Source: Clostridia bacterium (GTDB lineage: Bacteria; Bacillota; Clostridia; Oscillospirales; Acutalibacteraceae). From it: a stretch of 64,000 bases of DNA. The stretch spans positions 1 through 64,000 of the forward strand of contig CAAFVV010000030.1 in assembly GCA_900766585.1 (NCBI GenBank), given 5' to 3'. Position 1 is the first letter of the stretch, and each line of letters begins with the position of its first letter. Below, one piece after another: positions 14,157-22,258 of this stretch. The notes beneath the pieces are model-generated. The model made no database searches, was not told the origin of the DNA, and was given only the letters and a program-made list of their open reading frames with translations. Made by a program: the position numbers and the translations under genes.

Positions 14157-16739
14157 TTATTCACTCTGATTTTTGTTCGCCGAAAACCGGCCTTCCACAT
14201 CGCTGCGGGACATGTGGTAGTAGCCGCGCCAAATGGCGGAAAGCGTGCGGTTGGAGGTCGTGCCGGATACGGTGCGGATCAGCGTTTCGCGGATGATGCC
14301 GTTTTGCTCGGATACGATCCTGCGCAATGTGGAAACATAGCTTTTCCAGCTATTCACAGAGGAATGGCTGTTCCACCGCTCGATCTGGTACGGCATCTCG
14401 TCCGCGATCTCATCCACCATGCGGTCAAATATGGTGAGGATGCGTTCCGTCTGAAACGTGGTCTCCAGCGCCTTGACATAGCTTGACAGGAACAGTTCGC
14501 GGAAATCGACGTTCTTCATCAGTTCCCGCATCAACACTGTGCTGAACGCTCGTCCGACGCCATGACCGCGCGGATTGACGATCTCTTCCAGGTAGTTCTG
14601 CGCGTGCGTACTGGGAAAAAGCGCCCAGTCATAGTCGAACATCACCCAGCGCCATTTGGATACACCGTCGGTGGTACGGTAAAATTTGATATTGCCGGTA
14701 TCGGTGTTGACAAAAAACGTCTCGGCGATCCAGTGGTTCACCAGCTCCTGTACATCGACGCGCTGTGTCACATAGCGATAGTTTTCCGCCTTGGAGAGGT
14801 CGTGCGCCTGCACATACTCAAGCAGTGCGCCGTAATCGTCATAGGAGCCGGACATCACGCTGCGGTTGCCCTTGATCATGTCCACCTGATCCTCTTTGCA
14901 GCCGTAGCGGTTGGTGACATAGCTTTCGCTGATCTTTTCCCGCAGATCGTAAAGCCCCCAGTACTGCCCGTTCAAATAGACCACGACCGGACGGTAGGCC
15001 ATAAAATCAAGATCCATCTGACCGGCGATCACCGATGAGCAGAACGCGTCGCGCAAATGCGCCATGTTATAATCCTGTCCCGACGCGCGCAGAACCAATT
15101 CGGAAAAGACGTTGGTCGGACAGCTGTCCCCGAAAAACGGATAGCAGATCTCCGACACGCCGTACTTGTCCCGCATGTTGATAGAAAGGCTTTTCTGGGC
15201 GTTGGCGCGGCTGTATTGGCCGAATATTTTCACACCGGCATCAAAGGAGAGCTGTGCCTGTCCCTGCTCATCGACATAGTCCACATGCACGGGACGTTCC
15301 CAATCCTTCCAGTAGTTGGCGCCCGTGTGGGGAAAGGCTGAGGTATAGCCCGGACCGTTTGCCCAGATGCCGGTCTTTTCGTCAAAAAAGTTGTCCGGAT
15401 CGGTGGAGAGGCATACCACGGGAAGCGTATGCCTGCGCCCGACAAGATAGCTTCCCGAGGAGGTGTCGGAGGGCAGGCGTCCCTCCATATACGCCACTGC
15501 CCGCACGGTAACGGAGCTGTTGACCACGATCGGCTGCGTATAGCGTGCGGAGCGGTTTGTCGGCGTGCTGCCGTCGGTGGTGTAATAAACAGCGGCGCCG
15601 GGGCAGGAGATCGAGACGGCGGTGCCGGCCTGCAGATACCCGCTCGGCTCGGAAAAGGCCGGTGTCGGCGCAGGACCGCCCAGACCGGCGGTGGGATTTT
15701 TTGCACCGGGCGTCAGCTTGTCCAGACGGTAGATTTCGGGGTCGGTCAGGGAAACGCGGCCGCAGCATGCCGAACCGCTGATCCGTCCCGTCTTGACGGA
15801 ATCGAGCACAACCCCCTGCGGATCAGTCAGCGTCAGCGTTTCCCCGTAACGGTTCAGTCCCATTTTGATATAGGTCTGTCCGCTTCTGGAGGAATATTCT
15901 TCTTCGTCTGCGCCGCACCAGATCAGATAGTAGCCGTTTGCCGGTACCTCCGCATCGGGAAGGGTGGTGAATGCGCGCATGTGGTTGTGATCAGAGAGCC
16001 TGCAGCCTTTCAGGCTGACAGGCTCTTTAGTCGGGTTATACAGCTCAATGTAATCGTAATAGCCGCCGTCCGCCGCCTTGACGGCATCGGTCTGCACCGG
16101 CGCGACCTCGGAAATAACCAGTGCTTTGCTTTGCGGATAGCGCGCGCTGTCGATCGAGTCAAAGCCGGTCACGGTGTTGGATGCGCCGGGCGTGGCACGA
16201 GGGAAAAACACGCATTTGGTGCGATCCTCCTGCGGATGTCCGCAGGTGACGTTGGAGACCAGCTTTGTCACCGATATGCTGTCGATCACCGCACCGCTTT
16301 GCTCATACAGCGTGAGCGCCTCCTCCTTGCCGCTCAGTGAAAAGGAGGCGTGCAGCGCCCCGCCCGCTTCATAGGGCTTCTCCTTGCCGGAGAGAAACAC
16401 AAGCAAAAATCCGCCCGCTTCCAGTGTCACATCCGGGAATGCCCATTTCGCGGGCTTTTTTGGGTTGTCGGAAAGCGTGAAGCCGGAGAGGGAGACTGTG
16501 GATGTGCCGTAATTATGCAGCTCGACCCAGCTGACAAAATCGCCGTCCTCATCGGCATAGGTGACGGTGTCTGAGGTGGCGTATTCGTTGAGACTGACCG
16601 TGACAGAGGAAGTGGGAGCGGAGGCGGGATCCTGCCCCGAGGAGGAACCGCTTTCCGCGTTGTCCGGCGTAAACGTACAGCCGGACAGCAGACTCAGCAA
16701 AAGCCCGCAGAGTGAAATAAAAGTTATGATCCGTTTCAT
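14157..16739 (-). CDS. CotH-kinase-domain lipoprotein with two lamin-tail domains and a chitobiase-like domain
   Basis: This 860-residue protein starts with a lipoprotein signal (lipobox LSGC, Cys21) and a serine-rich linker. Two lamin-tail domains (about 45-160 and 205-320) and a chitobiase C-terminal-like module (about 360-430, YYTTDGSTPT) lead to a CotH domain (about 440-800). CotH hallmarks are present: YLNGQYWGLYDLREKI and the metal-binding MFDYDW (Asp702, Asp704). CotH in Bacillus phosphorylates coat proteins. This exported multidomain form should instead act on the cell surface; its target is unknown. It is the second gene in a leftward series after DUF368. Confidence 0.88.
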   Translation of the reverse strand: MKRIITFISLCGLLLSLLSGCTFTPDNAESGSSSGQDPASAPTSSVTVSLNEYATSDTVTYADEDGDFVSWVELHNYGTSTVSLSGFTLSDNPKKPAKWAFPDVTLEAGGFLLVFLSGKEKPYEAGGALHASFSLSGKEEALTLYEQSGAVIDSISVTKLVSNVTCGHPQEDRTKCVFFPRATPGASNTVTGFDSIDSARYPQSKALVISEVAPVQTDAVKAADGGYYDYIELYNPTKEPVSLKGCRLSDHNHMRAFTTLPDAEVPANGYYLIWCGADEEEYSSRSGQTYIKMGLNRYGETLTLTDPQGVVLDSVKTGRISGSACCGRVSLTDPEIYRLDKLTPGAKNPTAGLGGPAPTPAFSEPSGYLQAGTAVSISCPGAAVYYTTDGSTPTNRSARYTQPIVVNSSVTVRAVAYMEGRLPSDTSSGSYLVGRRHTLPVVCLSTDPDNFFDEKTGIWANGPGYTSAFPHTGANYWKDWERPVHVDYVDEQGQAQLSFDAGVKIFGQYSRANAQKSLSINMRDKYGVSEICYPFFGDSCPTNVFSELVLRASGQDYNMAHLRDAFCSSVIAGQMDLDFMAYRPVVVYLNGQYWGLYDLREKISESYVTNRYGCKEDQVDMIKGNRSVMSGSYDDYGALLEYVQAHDLSKAENYRYVTQRVDVQELVNHWIAETFFVNTDTGNIKFYRTTDGVSKWRWVMFDYDWALFPSTHAQNYLEEIVNPRGHGVGRAFSTVLMRELMKNVDFRELFLSSYVKALETTFQTERILTIFDRMVDEIADEMPYQIERWNSHSSVNSWKSYVSTLRRIVSEQNGIIRETLIRTVSGTTSNRTLSAIWRGYYHMSRSDVEGRFSANKNQSE

Positions 16740-16802
16740 TTCTCAGTTCCCCAATCCTGCATATGATCTCTCTTATTATCATATCAAATTTGCAGGGGAA
16801 AT

Positions 16803-17624
16803 TCAATCCTTTTCTGCTTTCTTTTGCGCTGCAGCACCGGCGATGAGAAAGGACAGCAGCGCACTGAGGAAAAATAATGCGAAAGCAGACAGCATTCCAA
16901 GCGGAGAAGCGGGGAGCGGGGGCAGGATCAGCACGGCGGAACCGCATAAAAATCCCAACACGGCGTAGCTGATGTACCCATAGGCGCGCTGGTAGCACCA
17001 GTCGATGACCCGCGCCAGCAGCAATATGCTTAAAAACGCACACAGAACGATCAGCCACAGTTCCTTAACCGACAGCGTCGACAGGGCGCGCAGATACGGC
17101 GCATACAGTCCGGTGCCGATGAGCAGACAGGTCGAGCTGACGCCGGGGACGATCGTACCGAATCCGAGGATGATTCCCGTTACGGCGCGGGCGACATACC
17201 CTCCGCCCTGCTCGGGCAGCGGCGGCAGAAGCGGAAACAGCGCCGTCAGGGCAATGCCGCCCAGAGCGCACGGCAGATAGCGAAAACGGTATCCCTGCCG
17301 GTTTGCCGCCTGAAACAGCGTTGGGACGGTTCCGGCAATCAGCCCCGCAAAGCTCCAGTAGAGCTGATCGGCAAACAGGAGGAACAGCCGGTCGAGCGCC
17401 ATGCCGCCCAAGGCGAAGCCGCCCGCAATGCCGATGCCGAGTGGGAACAAAAATGCCGTTGAGCGTTTAAAATCGGACGGCAGATCGGACAGGGCAGCAA
17501 TAATCGATGTATATACGCCGCAGAGCACTGCAATCGCTCCGCCGCTGATTCCCGGTGCGATCGCTCCGATCCCCAGAAGAAATCCTACAAGTATCCGTCC
17601 CCACCAGTGTCTGCAGATCGTCAT
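16803..17624 (-). CDS. DUF368 family membrane protein (PopT-type undecaprenyl phosphate translocase)
   Basis: This 273-residue protein has about eight hydrophobic segments. The family signature GIGAIAPGISGGAIAVLCGVY occurs near the N-terminus and a related GFGTIVPGVSSTCLLIG in the second half, which reveals the internal repeat. DUF368 proteins (PopT) were shown to return undecaprenyl phosphate across the membrane for cell-wall synthesis. That role is assigned here by family. The ATG at 17624 is favoured by an upstream GGAGG, although an earlier ATG at 17666 is open. It is divergent from the DUF421 gene. Confidence 0.85.
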   Translation of the reverse strand: MTICRHWWGRILVGFLLGIGAIAPGISGGAIAVLCGVYTSIIAALSDLPSDFKRSTAFLFPLGIGIAGGFALGGMALDRLFLLFADQLYWSFAGLIAGTVPTLFQAANRQGYRFRYLPCALGGIALTALFPLLPPLPEQGGGYVARAVTGIILGFGTIVPGVSSTCLLIGTGLYAPYLRALSTLSVKELWLIVLCAFLSILLLARVIDWCYQRAYGYISYAVLGFLCGSAVLILPPLPASPLGMLSAFALFFLSALLSFLIAGAAAQKKAEKD

Positions 17625-17703
17625 ATTCCCGCCGCCCTCCGCATAATCCGTCGTTCGTTTACCCATACTGTCCGGTGAAAAGGACAGAAAGGGGGCAATA
17701 TTC

Positions 17704-18381
17704 TTGACCATTATTGCCATCCGTACAGTGATAACCTATGTGTTTGTGATGCTGGCTATGCGTATTATGGGAAAACGGCAGCTCGGAGAATTGCAGCCGA
17801 CCGAGCTGGTCGTCACGCTGCTGATGGCGGATCTGGCGGTCGTGCCGATGCAGGACAGCTCTATACCGCTCCTTGGCGGTCTGATCCCGATCCTGCTGCT
17901 TGTCGCCTTGGAGCTGATCATGTCCGCTCTGATGATGAAGCTGCCGTTTGTGTCCCGCCTGGTCAGCGGAAACCCGATCATTTTGATCCGGGACGGCAAG
18001 CCGGACGAAAAGGCGATGGTCAAGCTGCGGCTGACGGTTGAGGACCTGATGGATTCGCTCAGAGAGCAGCAGATATTTGACATCCGACAGGTCAAGACAG
18101 CCATTGCCGAAACCAACGGCAAGATCAGCGTTACGCTGACCCATGCGAGCAGTCCCGTCACCTGTGAGGATATGTCTCTCGCAGTCTCGGAGGACGATGT
18201 CATGTATCCGGTCATCCACGACGGCCGCCGCTGCCGGTGGACGTATCCGCTCGTCGGCTTATCGGATGCAGACGTCGATCAGATTCTGCACAGGCGGAAG
18301 GTCGGGCAGGAGGATGTACTGCTCATGACCGTGGACAGTAAAAAAGAGGTCTACATTGTACCAAAGGAGGAGAGCCGGTGA
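17704..18381 (+). CDS. DUF421 (YetF-like) membrane protein
   Basis: This 225-residue protein starts at TTG 17704 behind AAAGGGGGCAA. Three N-terminal transmembrane helices include the family motif MRIMGKRQLGELQPTELVV. A soluble C-terminal domain carries NPIILIRDGKPDEKAM and LREQQIFDIRQVKTAI. DUF421 proteins in Bacillus (YetF, YdfS and others) are spore or stress membrane proteins without a fixed biochemical role. The gene overlaps the DUF4363 gene by four bases. A second DUF421 paralogue is at 27632. Confidence 0.88.
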   Translation: MTIIAIRTVITYVFVMLAMRIMGKRQLGELQPTELVVTLLMADLAVVPMQDSSIPLLGGLIPILLLVALELIMSALMMKLPFVSRLVSGNPIILIRDGKPDEKAMVKLRLTVEDLMDSLREQQIFDIRQVKTAIAETNGKISVTLTHASSPVTCEDMSLAVSEDDVMYPVIHDGRRCRWTYPLVGLSDADVDQILHRRKVGQEDVLLMTVDSKKEVYIVPKEESR

Positions 18382-18758
18382 AACGGGTTGTGATCGCACT
18401 CATATTGCTCGCCGTGATCGCCGGCGCCGGCGTCTATGCGCTCTGCCGCCTTTCCGCCGTGCGCACAGAGCTGTCGGCACAGCTGGATGAGATCGAGCAG
18501 CTGGCGCAGACAGCGGGAGCGGAGCATTGCCGCGCGGCGGCGGAGAAATTTTACCGGCAGGTCAGGCAGGAAACCGGCTGGATGAGCTGGTGGTTTCATC
18601 AGAACTACCTGAATGAACTGACGCAAAGCAGCCTGCTGCTCGGCGTCTATGCCGAGCAGGATTGCCGCGAAGACTTTTTGGCACAGGTCACGCAGTGCCG
18701 GCAGGCACTTGACCGCCTTTGGGTGGCGGAGTATCCCTCGCTGCGCTCGGTTTTTTAA
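18378..18758 (+). CDS. DUF4363 family protein
   Basis: This 126-residue protein has one N-terminal transmembrane helix (about residues 4-25) and a helical extracytoplasmic domain with WMSWWFHQNYLNEL near the middle. Family PF14276 is nearly always found next to DUF421 genes in Clostridia. Here the GTG start sits inside the DUF421 stop codon (GTGA overlap), so the two products are probably made in fixed ratio and act together. Function is unknown. Confidence 0.8.
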   Translation: MKRVVIALILLAVIAGAGVYALCRLSAVRTELSAQLDEIEQLAQTAGAEHCRAAAEKFYRQVRQETGWMSWWFHQNYLNELTQSSLLLGVYAEQDCREDFLAQVTQCRQALDRLWVAEYPSLRSVF

Positions 18759-18766
18759 ATTTTCGG

Positions 18767-18795
18767 TTGCATATCGGTAAAAAGGGCGGTATAAT
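18767..18795 (+). promoter_or_regulatory. Sigma-A promoter of rlmD
   Basis: TTGCAT (18767-18772) and TATAAT (18790-18795) have a 17-base spacer and lie about 25 bases ahead of the rlmD start. Confidence 0.75.
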
Positions 18796-18821
18796 AGCGG
18801 GGTAAAGGATGTGGAACAGCT

Positions 18822-20279
18822 TTGGCGCTGCATAAAAATGACACAATTGAACTGACGATTACGGCAGCCACCTCCGAAGGGAGCGGGCTTGGCCGGTATA
18901 TCGATGCCGATTCGCCGCAGGGGTTTATTGTCTTTGTGCCGTTTACGGCGCCGGGCGATACGGTGCTCTGCCGTATTCTGCGGGTGGAAAAAAGTCACGC
19001 CTTCGGCAGGATCGAGCGTATTTTGACTCCGTCGCCCGACCGGCTCGACGCCGGAGCAGCACAGACTGACTGTAAAGCCTTTGGCCTTTGCGGTGGGTGC
19101 GCATGGCGTCATGTAACCTATGAGGCGGAGCTGCGGTATAAACGGCAGATAGTTGCGGATGCGGTTTTGCGCATCGGCGGCTGCACACTGACGCCGGAAC
19201 CGACTGTCCCGAGTCCGGCAGTTGATCGCTACCGGAATAAGGCACAGTATCCCGTTGCGCCGGGCGAGCACGCGGCGCAGATCGGCTTTTATGCGCTGCG
19301 GAGTCACCGTATCATCCCACAGCAGGATTGCCGCCTCCAGCCGGAGGAGTTTTCCGTCGCTGTCCGCGAAATCGCGCGCTGGATGAAAAAATATGCCGTA
19401 CAGCCGTATGATGAGCGCGCAAGGACCGGTCTTTTGCGGCATATTTACATACGAAAAGGGGAGGAGACCGGCGAAATTCTGGTCTGCCTTGTCTGTACCT
19501 CCGGAAAGCTCCCCGCGGTTGATGCGCTGATTGCGCAGCTGCGCAATGCGGTTCCCGGGCTGGTCGGGATCTGCGTTAACAAAAATGCGCGCGACACCAA
19601 CGTGATCCTCGGCGAGTCCACATTTGCCCTGTGGGGCAGACCGTATCTGCTTGACCGGCTGTGCGGGCTGACGTTCCGCCTGTCGCCGCATTCGTTTTAT
19701 CAGGTCAACCGCCGTCAAGCGGAGCGGCTTTACATGCTTGCGCAGCGCGAAGCGGGACTGACCGGCGGCGAGACGCTGCTCGATCTCTACTGCGGAACCG
19801 GAACGATCGGGCTGACTATGGCACACCGCATGCGGGAGCTGATCGGTGTGGAGATTGTGCCGCAGGCGGTGGAGGATGCACGGCTCAACGCCGAGCAAAA
19901 CGGTATCGAAAACGCTCGCTTTTTCTGTTCCGATGCGGCTGCCGCCGCCGAAAAGCTGCGGCAGGAGGGCCTTGCACCGCAGGTCATTATTGTCGACCCG
20001 CCGCGCAAGGGCTGCGGCGCCGACCTCTGCCGCACGATCGGCGAAATGGCGCCCGACAGACTGGTATACGTCTCCTGTGACCCCGCGACGCTGGCGCGGG
20101 ACATCCGTTTCCTGCGCGACGAGGGCTACGCGCCGGAGCGGATCACGCCGATGGACATGTTCCCGCGCACGACCCATGTGGAAACGGTATGTTTATTGTC
20201 CAAACTTAATACAAAGCAACATATCGAGATTAACTTGGATATGGACGAGCTGGATTTGACCGATGCGGAAAATCTTTAA
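18822..20279 (+). CDS. rlmD: 23S rRNA (uracil-1939-C5)-methyltransferase RlmD, shortened C-terminal tail
   Basis: This 485-residue enzyme belongs to the RumA/TrmA family. An N-terminal TRAM domain, the iron-sulfur cysteines Cys84, Cys90 and Cys93, the SAM motif LLDLYCGTGTIGL and the catalytic VSCDPATLARD are all present. Start TTG 18822 has AAAGGA upstream. After the family end HVETVCLLSKL the protein continues with KQHIEINLDMDELDLTDAE and stops. In many Clostridia such a tail is longer, followed by an ESKATYEEIK-type segment, so this copy appears cut just before an AT-rich insert. The enzyme core is complete. Confidence 0.92.
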   Translation: MALHKNDTIELTITAATSEGSGLGRYIDADSPQGFIVFVPFTAPGDTVLCRILRVEKSHAFGRIERILTPSPDRLDAGAAQTDCKAFGLCGGCAWRHVTYEAELRYKRQIVADAVLRIGGCTLTPEPTVPSPAVDRYRNKAQYPVAPGEHAAQIGFYALRSHRIIPQQDCRLQPEEFSVAVREIARWMKKYAVQPYDERARTGLLRHIYIRKGEETGEILVCLVCTSGKLPAVDALIAQLRNAVPGLVGICVNKNARDTNVILGESTFALWGRPYLLDRLCGLTFRLSPHSFYQVNRRQAERLYMLAQREAGLTGGETLLDLYCGTGTIGLTMAHRMRELIGVEIVPQAVEDARLNAEQNGIENARFFCSDAAAAAEKLRQEGLAPQVIIVDPPRKGCGADLCRTIGEMAPDRLVYVSCDPATLARDIRFLRDEGYAPERITPMDMFPRTTHVETVCLLSKLNTKQHIEINLDMDELDLTDAENL

Positions 20280-20297
20280 TTTGACGGAGGATTCATT

Positions 20298-20879
20298 ATG
20301 CAAATATCAGTTTGCAAACTGACATATGAATTATTGGACGATTGGTTGGTTTATTTTGACAAAGAAGCCTTTTCAGACAATGATGCATGGTGCGGATGTT
20401 ATTGTATGTGCTATCATTGGGATCGTGAGTTGGCAAAGATACGTGCTTGGAATGGCGGTAAAGATTGCGCTGAATTCAACAGAAAGCAAGCCATTGACTT
20501 TATAAAAAGCGGTCGTATGCAGGGGTATTTGGCATACGTTGACGGAAGGGTCGTCGGATGGTGCAATTCAGATGATAAAAAAGCATATAGCAATGTCAAT
20601 TTTAACTTTGCGGAAGAAGTGCCCGACAACGGTGAGAGAATAAAATCCATTGTTTGCTTTTCTGTTTCACCGGAGTATAGGGGCTGCGGCGTTGCTACCG
20701 CTTTACTTGAATATGTATGTAAAGATGCAAGGGCAGATGGATTCGATTTAATAGAGGCGTATCCGTTTGAACACAATGAATACCACTCTTATCATGGCCC
20801 TCTATCCATGTATCAAAAGAATGGATTTGAAGTGTGCTTGCAAATTGAAATATGTGTTGTTTGCAGAAAAAAACTATGA
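20298..20879 (+). CDS. GNAT family N-acetyltransferase
   Basis: This 193-residue protein has an N-terminal cysteine/tryptophan-rich stretch (AWCGCYCMCYHW, residues 31-42) and a C-terminal GNAT fold with the acetyl-CoA loop SPEYRGCGVATALLE. It then has the family-typical LIEAYPFE and MYQKNGFEV. Substrate is unknown. Its AT content is much higher than that of rlmD, which ends 18 bases upstream, so recent acquisition is likely. A degenerate rlmD 3' end follows 20 bases after its stop. Confidence 0.85.
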   Translation: MQISVCKLTYELLDDWLVYFDKEAFSDNDAWCGCYCMCYHWDRELAKIRAWNGGKDCAEFNRKQAIDFIKSGRMQGYLAYVDGRVVGWCNSDDKKAYSNVNFNFAEEVPDNGERIKSIVCFSVSPEYRGCGVATALLEYVCKDARADGFDLIEAYPFEHNEYHSYHGPLSMYQKNGFEVCLQIEICVVCRKKL

Positions 20880-20899
20880 TTCATACTATGCGGCTCCGG

Positions 20900-21008
20900 A
20901 GCCTTGTGCAGACGGGGCTCGGCTACCGCATAAGCGACGTCACGCCGGTCGACATGTTCCCCCCGTTGCGGGCATGTCGAGACGGTATGTTTGCTGTCAA
21001 AAATGTGA
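20900..21008 (+). pseudogene. Degenerate second copy of the rlmD 3' end, frameshifted
   Basis: From 20900 one frame reads GYRISDVTPVDMFP. One base later (20964 onward) the next frame reads RCGHVETVCLLSKM and stops at 21008. Together they match the end of RlmD (TPMDMFPRTTHVETVCLLSKL in the intact gene at about 20145-20210), with a single-base insertion. At the nucleotide level GACATGTTCCC and ACGGTATGTTT are shared exactly. There is no upstream methyltransferase body, so this is a tail-only remnant. Confidence 0.8.
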
Positions 21009-21135
21009 CAGGGTCGGACACATCGAGGTGTTTGGAGAAGTACAGGGTGATGCGGGAAGTCATGTTCTGAAATTTCACTTTATGACAGATCAGACGGCTT
21101 TCCCTCAGTTTATAAGCGAGCTGAAAAAACTGTAA
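21009..21135 (+). pseudogene. Unidentified C-terminal gene fragment
   Basis: Downstream of the rlmD remnant an open frame ends at 21135. It reads HIEVFGEVQGDAGSHVLKFH and then a FMTDQTAFPQFISELKKL tail. It has coding character but no start of its own, and upstream it runs into the rlmD remnant in another frame. It may be the end of a lost cassette gene. The family was not recognised. Confidence 0.35.
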
Positions 21136-21178
21136 ATGTCACAAAGCTTTCTGCCCGGGTGAGAGTGGGTGAAGAAAA

Positions 21179-21625
21179 ATGCGCACAGAACAAGCAGAGC
21201 TTACGGTATTATGCCTGATACATAATGAAGACAGCTATTTGCTGCAGGACAGAGTCAAGAAGGATTGGCAGGGTTACACCCTTCCGGGCGGGCATATCGA
21301 ACCGGGAGAGAGTATAGTAGATGCTGTCGTTAGAGAAATAAAGGAAGAAACCGGACTTACGATTCAATCGCCGCGGCTTTGCGGCGTAAAGCAGTTTCCG
21401 ATCGAAGGCGGCCGCTATATCGTATTTCTTTTTGAGACAGACCGGTTTGAGGGAAAGATTACTGATTCTGATGAAGGCAAGATGCATTGGGTTAAAATTT
21501 CGGAGCTTTCCCATGTGAATTTGGTTGACGACTTCGATGATCTTATTGAAGTTATGCTTAGCGATAGCCTGACAGAATTTCAGTATATAGTTGAGAACGA
21601 CGGCTGGGTGATCGTGAAGAAATAG
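21179..21625 (+). CDS. NUDIX hydrolase
   Basis: This 148-residue protein carries a complete Nudix box (GX5EX7REUXEEXGU) at residues 38-60, with GGHIEPGES leading into REIKEETGL. It resembles MutT/ADP-ribose-type phosphohydrolases that clear nucleoside diphosphate derivatives; the substrate cannot be told. The ATG at 21179 follows a GGGTGAG-like site. GC is intermediate. A short piece resembling the rlmD 3' end starts three bases after its stop. Confidence 0.88.
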   Translation: MRTEQAELTVLCLIHNEDSYLLQDRVKKDWQGYTLPGGHIEPGESIVDAVVREIKEETGLTIQSPRLCGVKQFPIEGGRYIVFLFETDRFEGKITDSDEGKMHWVKISELSHVNLVDDFDDLIEVMLSDSLTEFQYIVENDGWVIVKK

Positions 21626-21627
21626 CT

Positions 21628-21651
21628 TGTGTGGAGACGGCATGTTTGCCG
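21628..21651 (+). repeat. Short third copy of the rlmD 3'-end sequence
   Basis: TGTGGAGACGGCATGTTTGCC (21630-21650) differs from the matching rlmD stretch (about 20176-20196) at a few positions. It is closer to the remnant at 20975-20997, with 19 of 22 bases the same by eye. In one frame it reads VETACLPI against VETVCLLS. It lies between the NUDIX stop and the next gene. Confidence 0.6.
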
Positions 21652-21675
21652 ATTAGGAAATGGGGATAACACAAA

Positions 21676-22197
21676 ATGCATGTGCTAAGACTGGAACCGG
21701 AAAAATATAAGGGACAAAAATTTTCCGTGCGGTATGAGACCAACGGCTATTATGATATACGGCGGACAAACACGGGTTTTCAGATTGGCTATACGCGCTT
21801 TGATGCACCCAAGGAAATGTCTTTTGACGATGATTTCCTCGGCGATTGGCTGGACGATCCCGTTGCATACGGCGCGTTTGAAAACGGACAGCTGATCGGC
21901 TATGTGGAGGGTGCACCGGAAAAGTGGAACAACCGTTACCGGATCAGCAACATCTGTGTGTTTGACAGTACACGGCGGCACAGCGGTGTCGGCACCGCGC
22001 TGATGGCGGCGATTCTGCAGGTTGCCAAAGAAAGCGGCGCGAGAATGGCTGTGCTGGAAACCCAGACCTGCAATGAGCATGCGATTGCCTTTTATCGCAA
22101 AAACGGCTTTGACGTTATCGGTTTTGATCTGTATGCCTACACAAATGCCGATCCGGAGCGGCATGAGATCAGAATCGAAATGGGAAAGCCGCTGTAA
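21676..22197 (+). CDS. GNAT family N-acetyltransferase
   Basis: This 173-residue protein has a GNAT core: ISNICVFDSTRRHSGVGTAL (beta4 and the acetyl-CoA loop) and VLETQTCNEHAIAFYRKNGF. The LETQ...N..A..FY pattern and the DLYAYTNAD end recall streptothricin-type acetyltransferases, but resistance is not shown. The ATG at 21676 lacks a strong ribosome site. Its neighbours are the NUDIX gene with the rlmD-like remnant upstream and an unassigned gene 61 bases downstream. Confidence 0.82.
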   Translation: MHVLRLEPEKYKGQKFSVRYETNGYYDIRRTNTGFQIGYTRFDAPKEMSFDDDFLGDWLDDPVAYGAFENGQLIGYVEGAPEKWNNRYRISNICVFDSTRRHSGVGTALMAAILQVAKESGARMAVLETQTCNEHAIAFYRKNGFDVIGFDLYAYTNADPERHEIRIEMGKPL

Positions 22198-22258
22198 AAA
22201 AAGTTGAATAAAGCCGCGCAGGGGAGCGGCTTGGGAAAAAGAGAAAGAGGGAATAAAA

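Noticed and set aside
13166..14296. 376-codon plus-strand frame opposite cca
   Set aside because: Opposite a gene with clear catalytic motifs and without a ribosome site; a shadow frame.
18351..20177. 608-codon open frame on the minus strand opposite rlmD
   Set aside because: rlmD has complete motifs; the antisense product has no recognisable domain.
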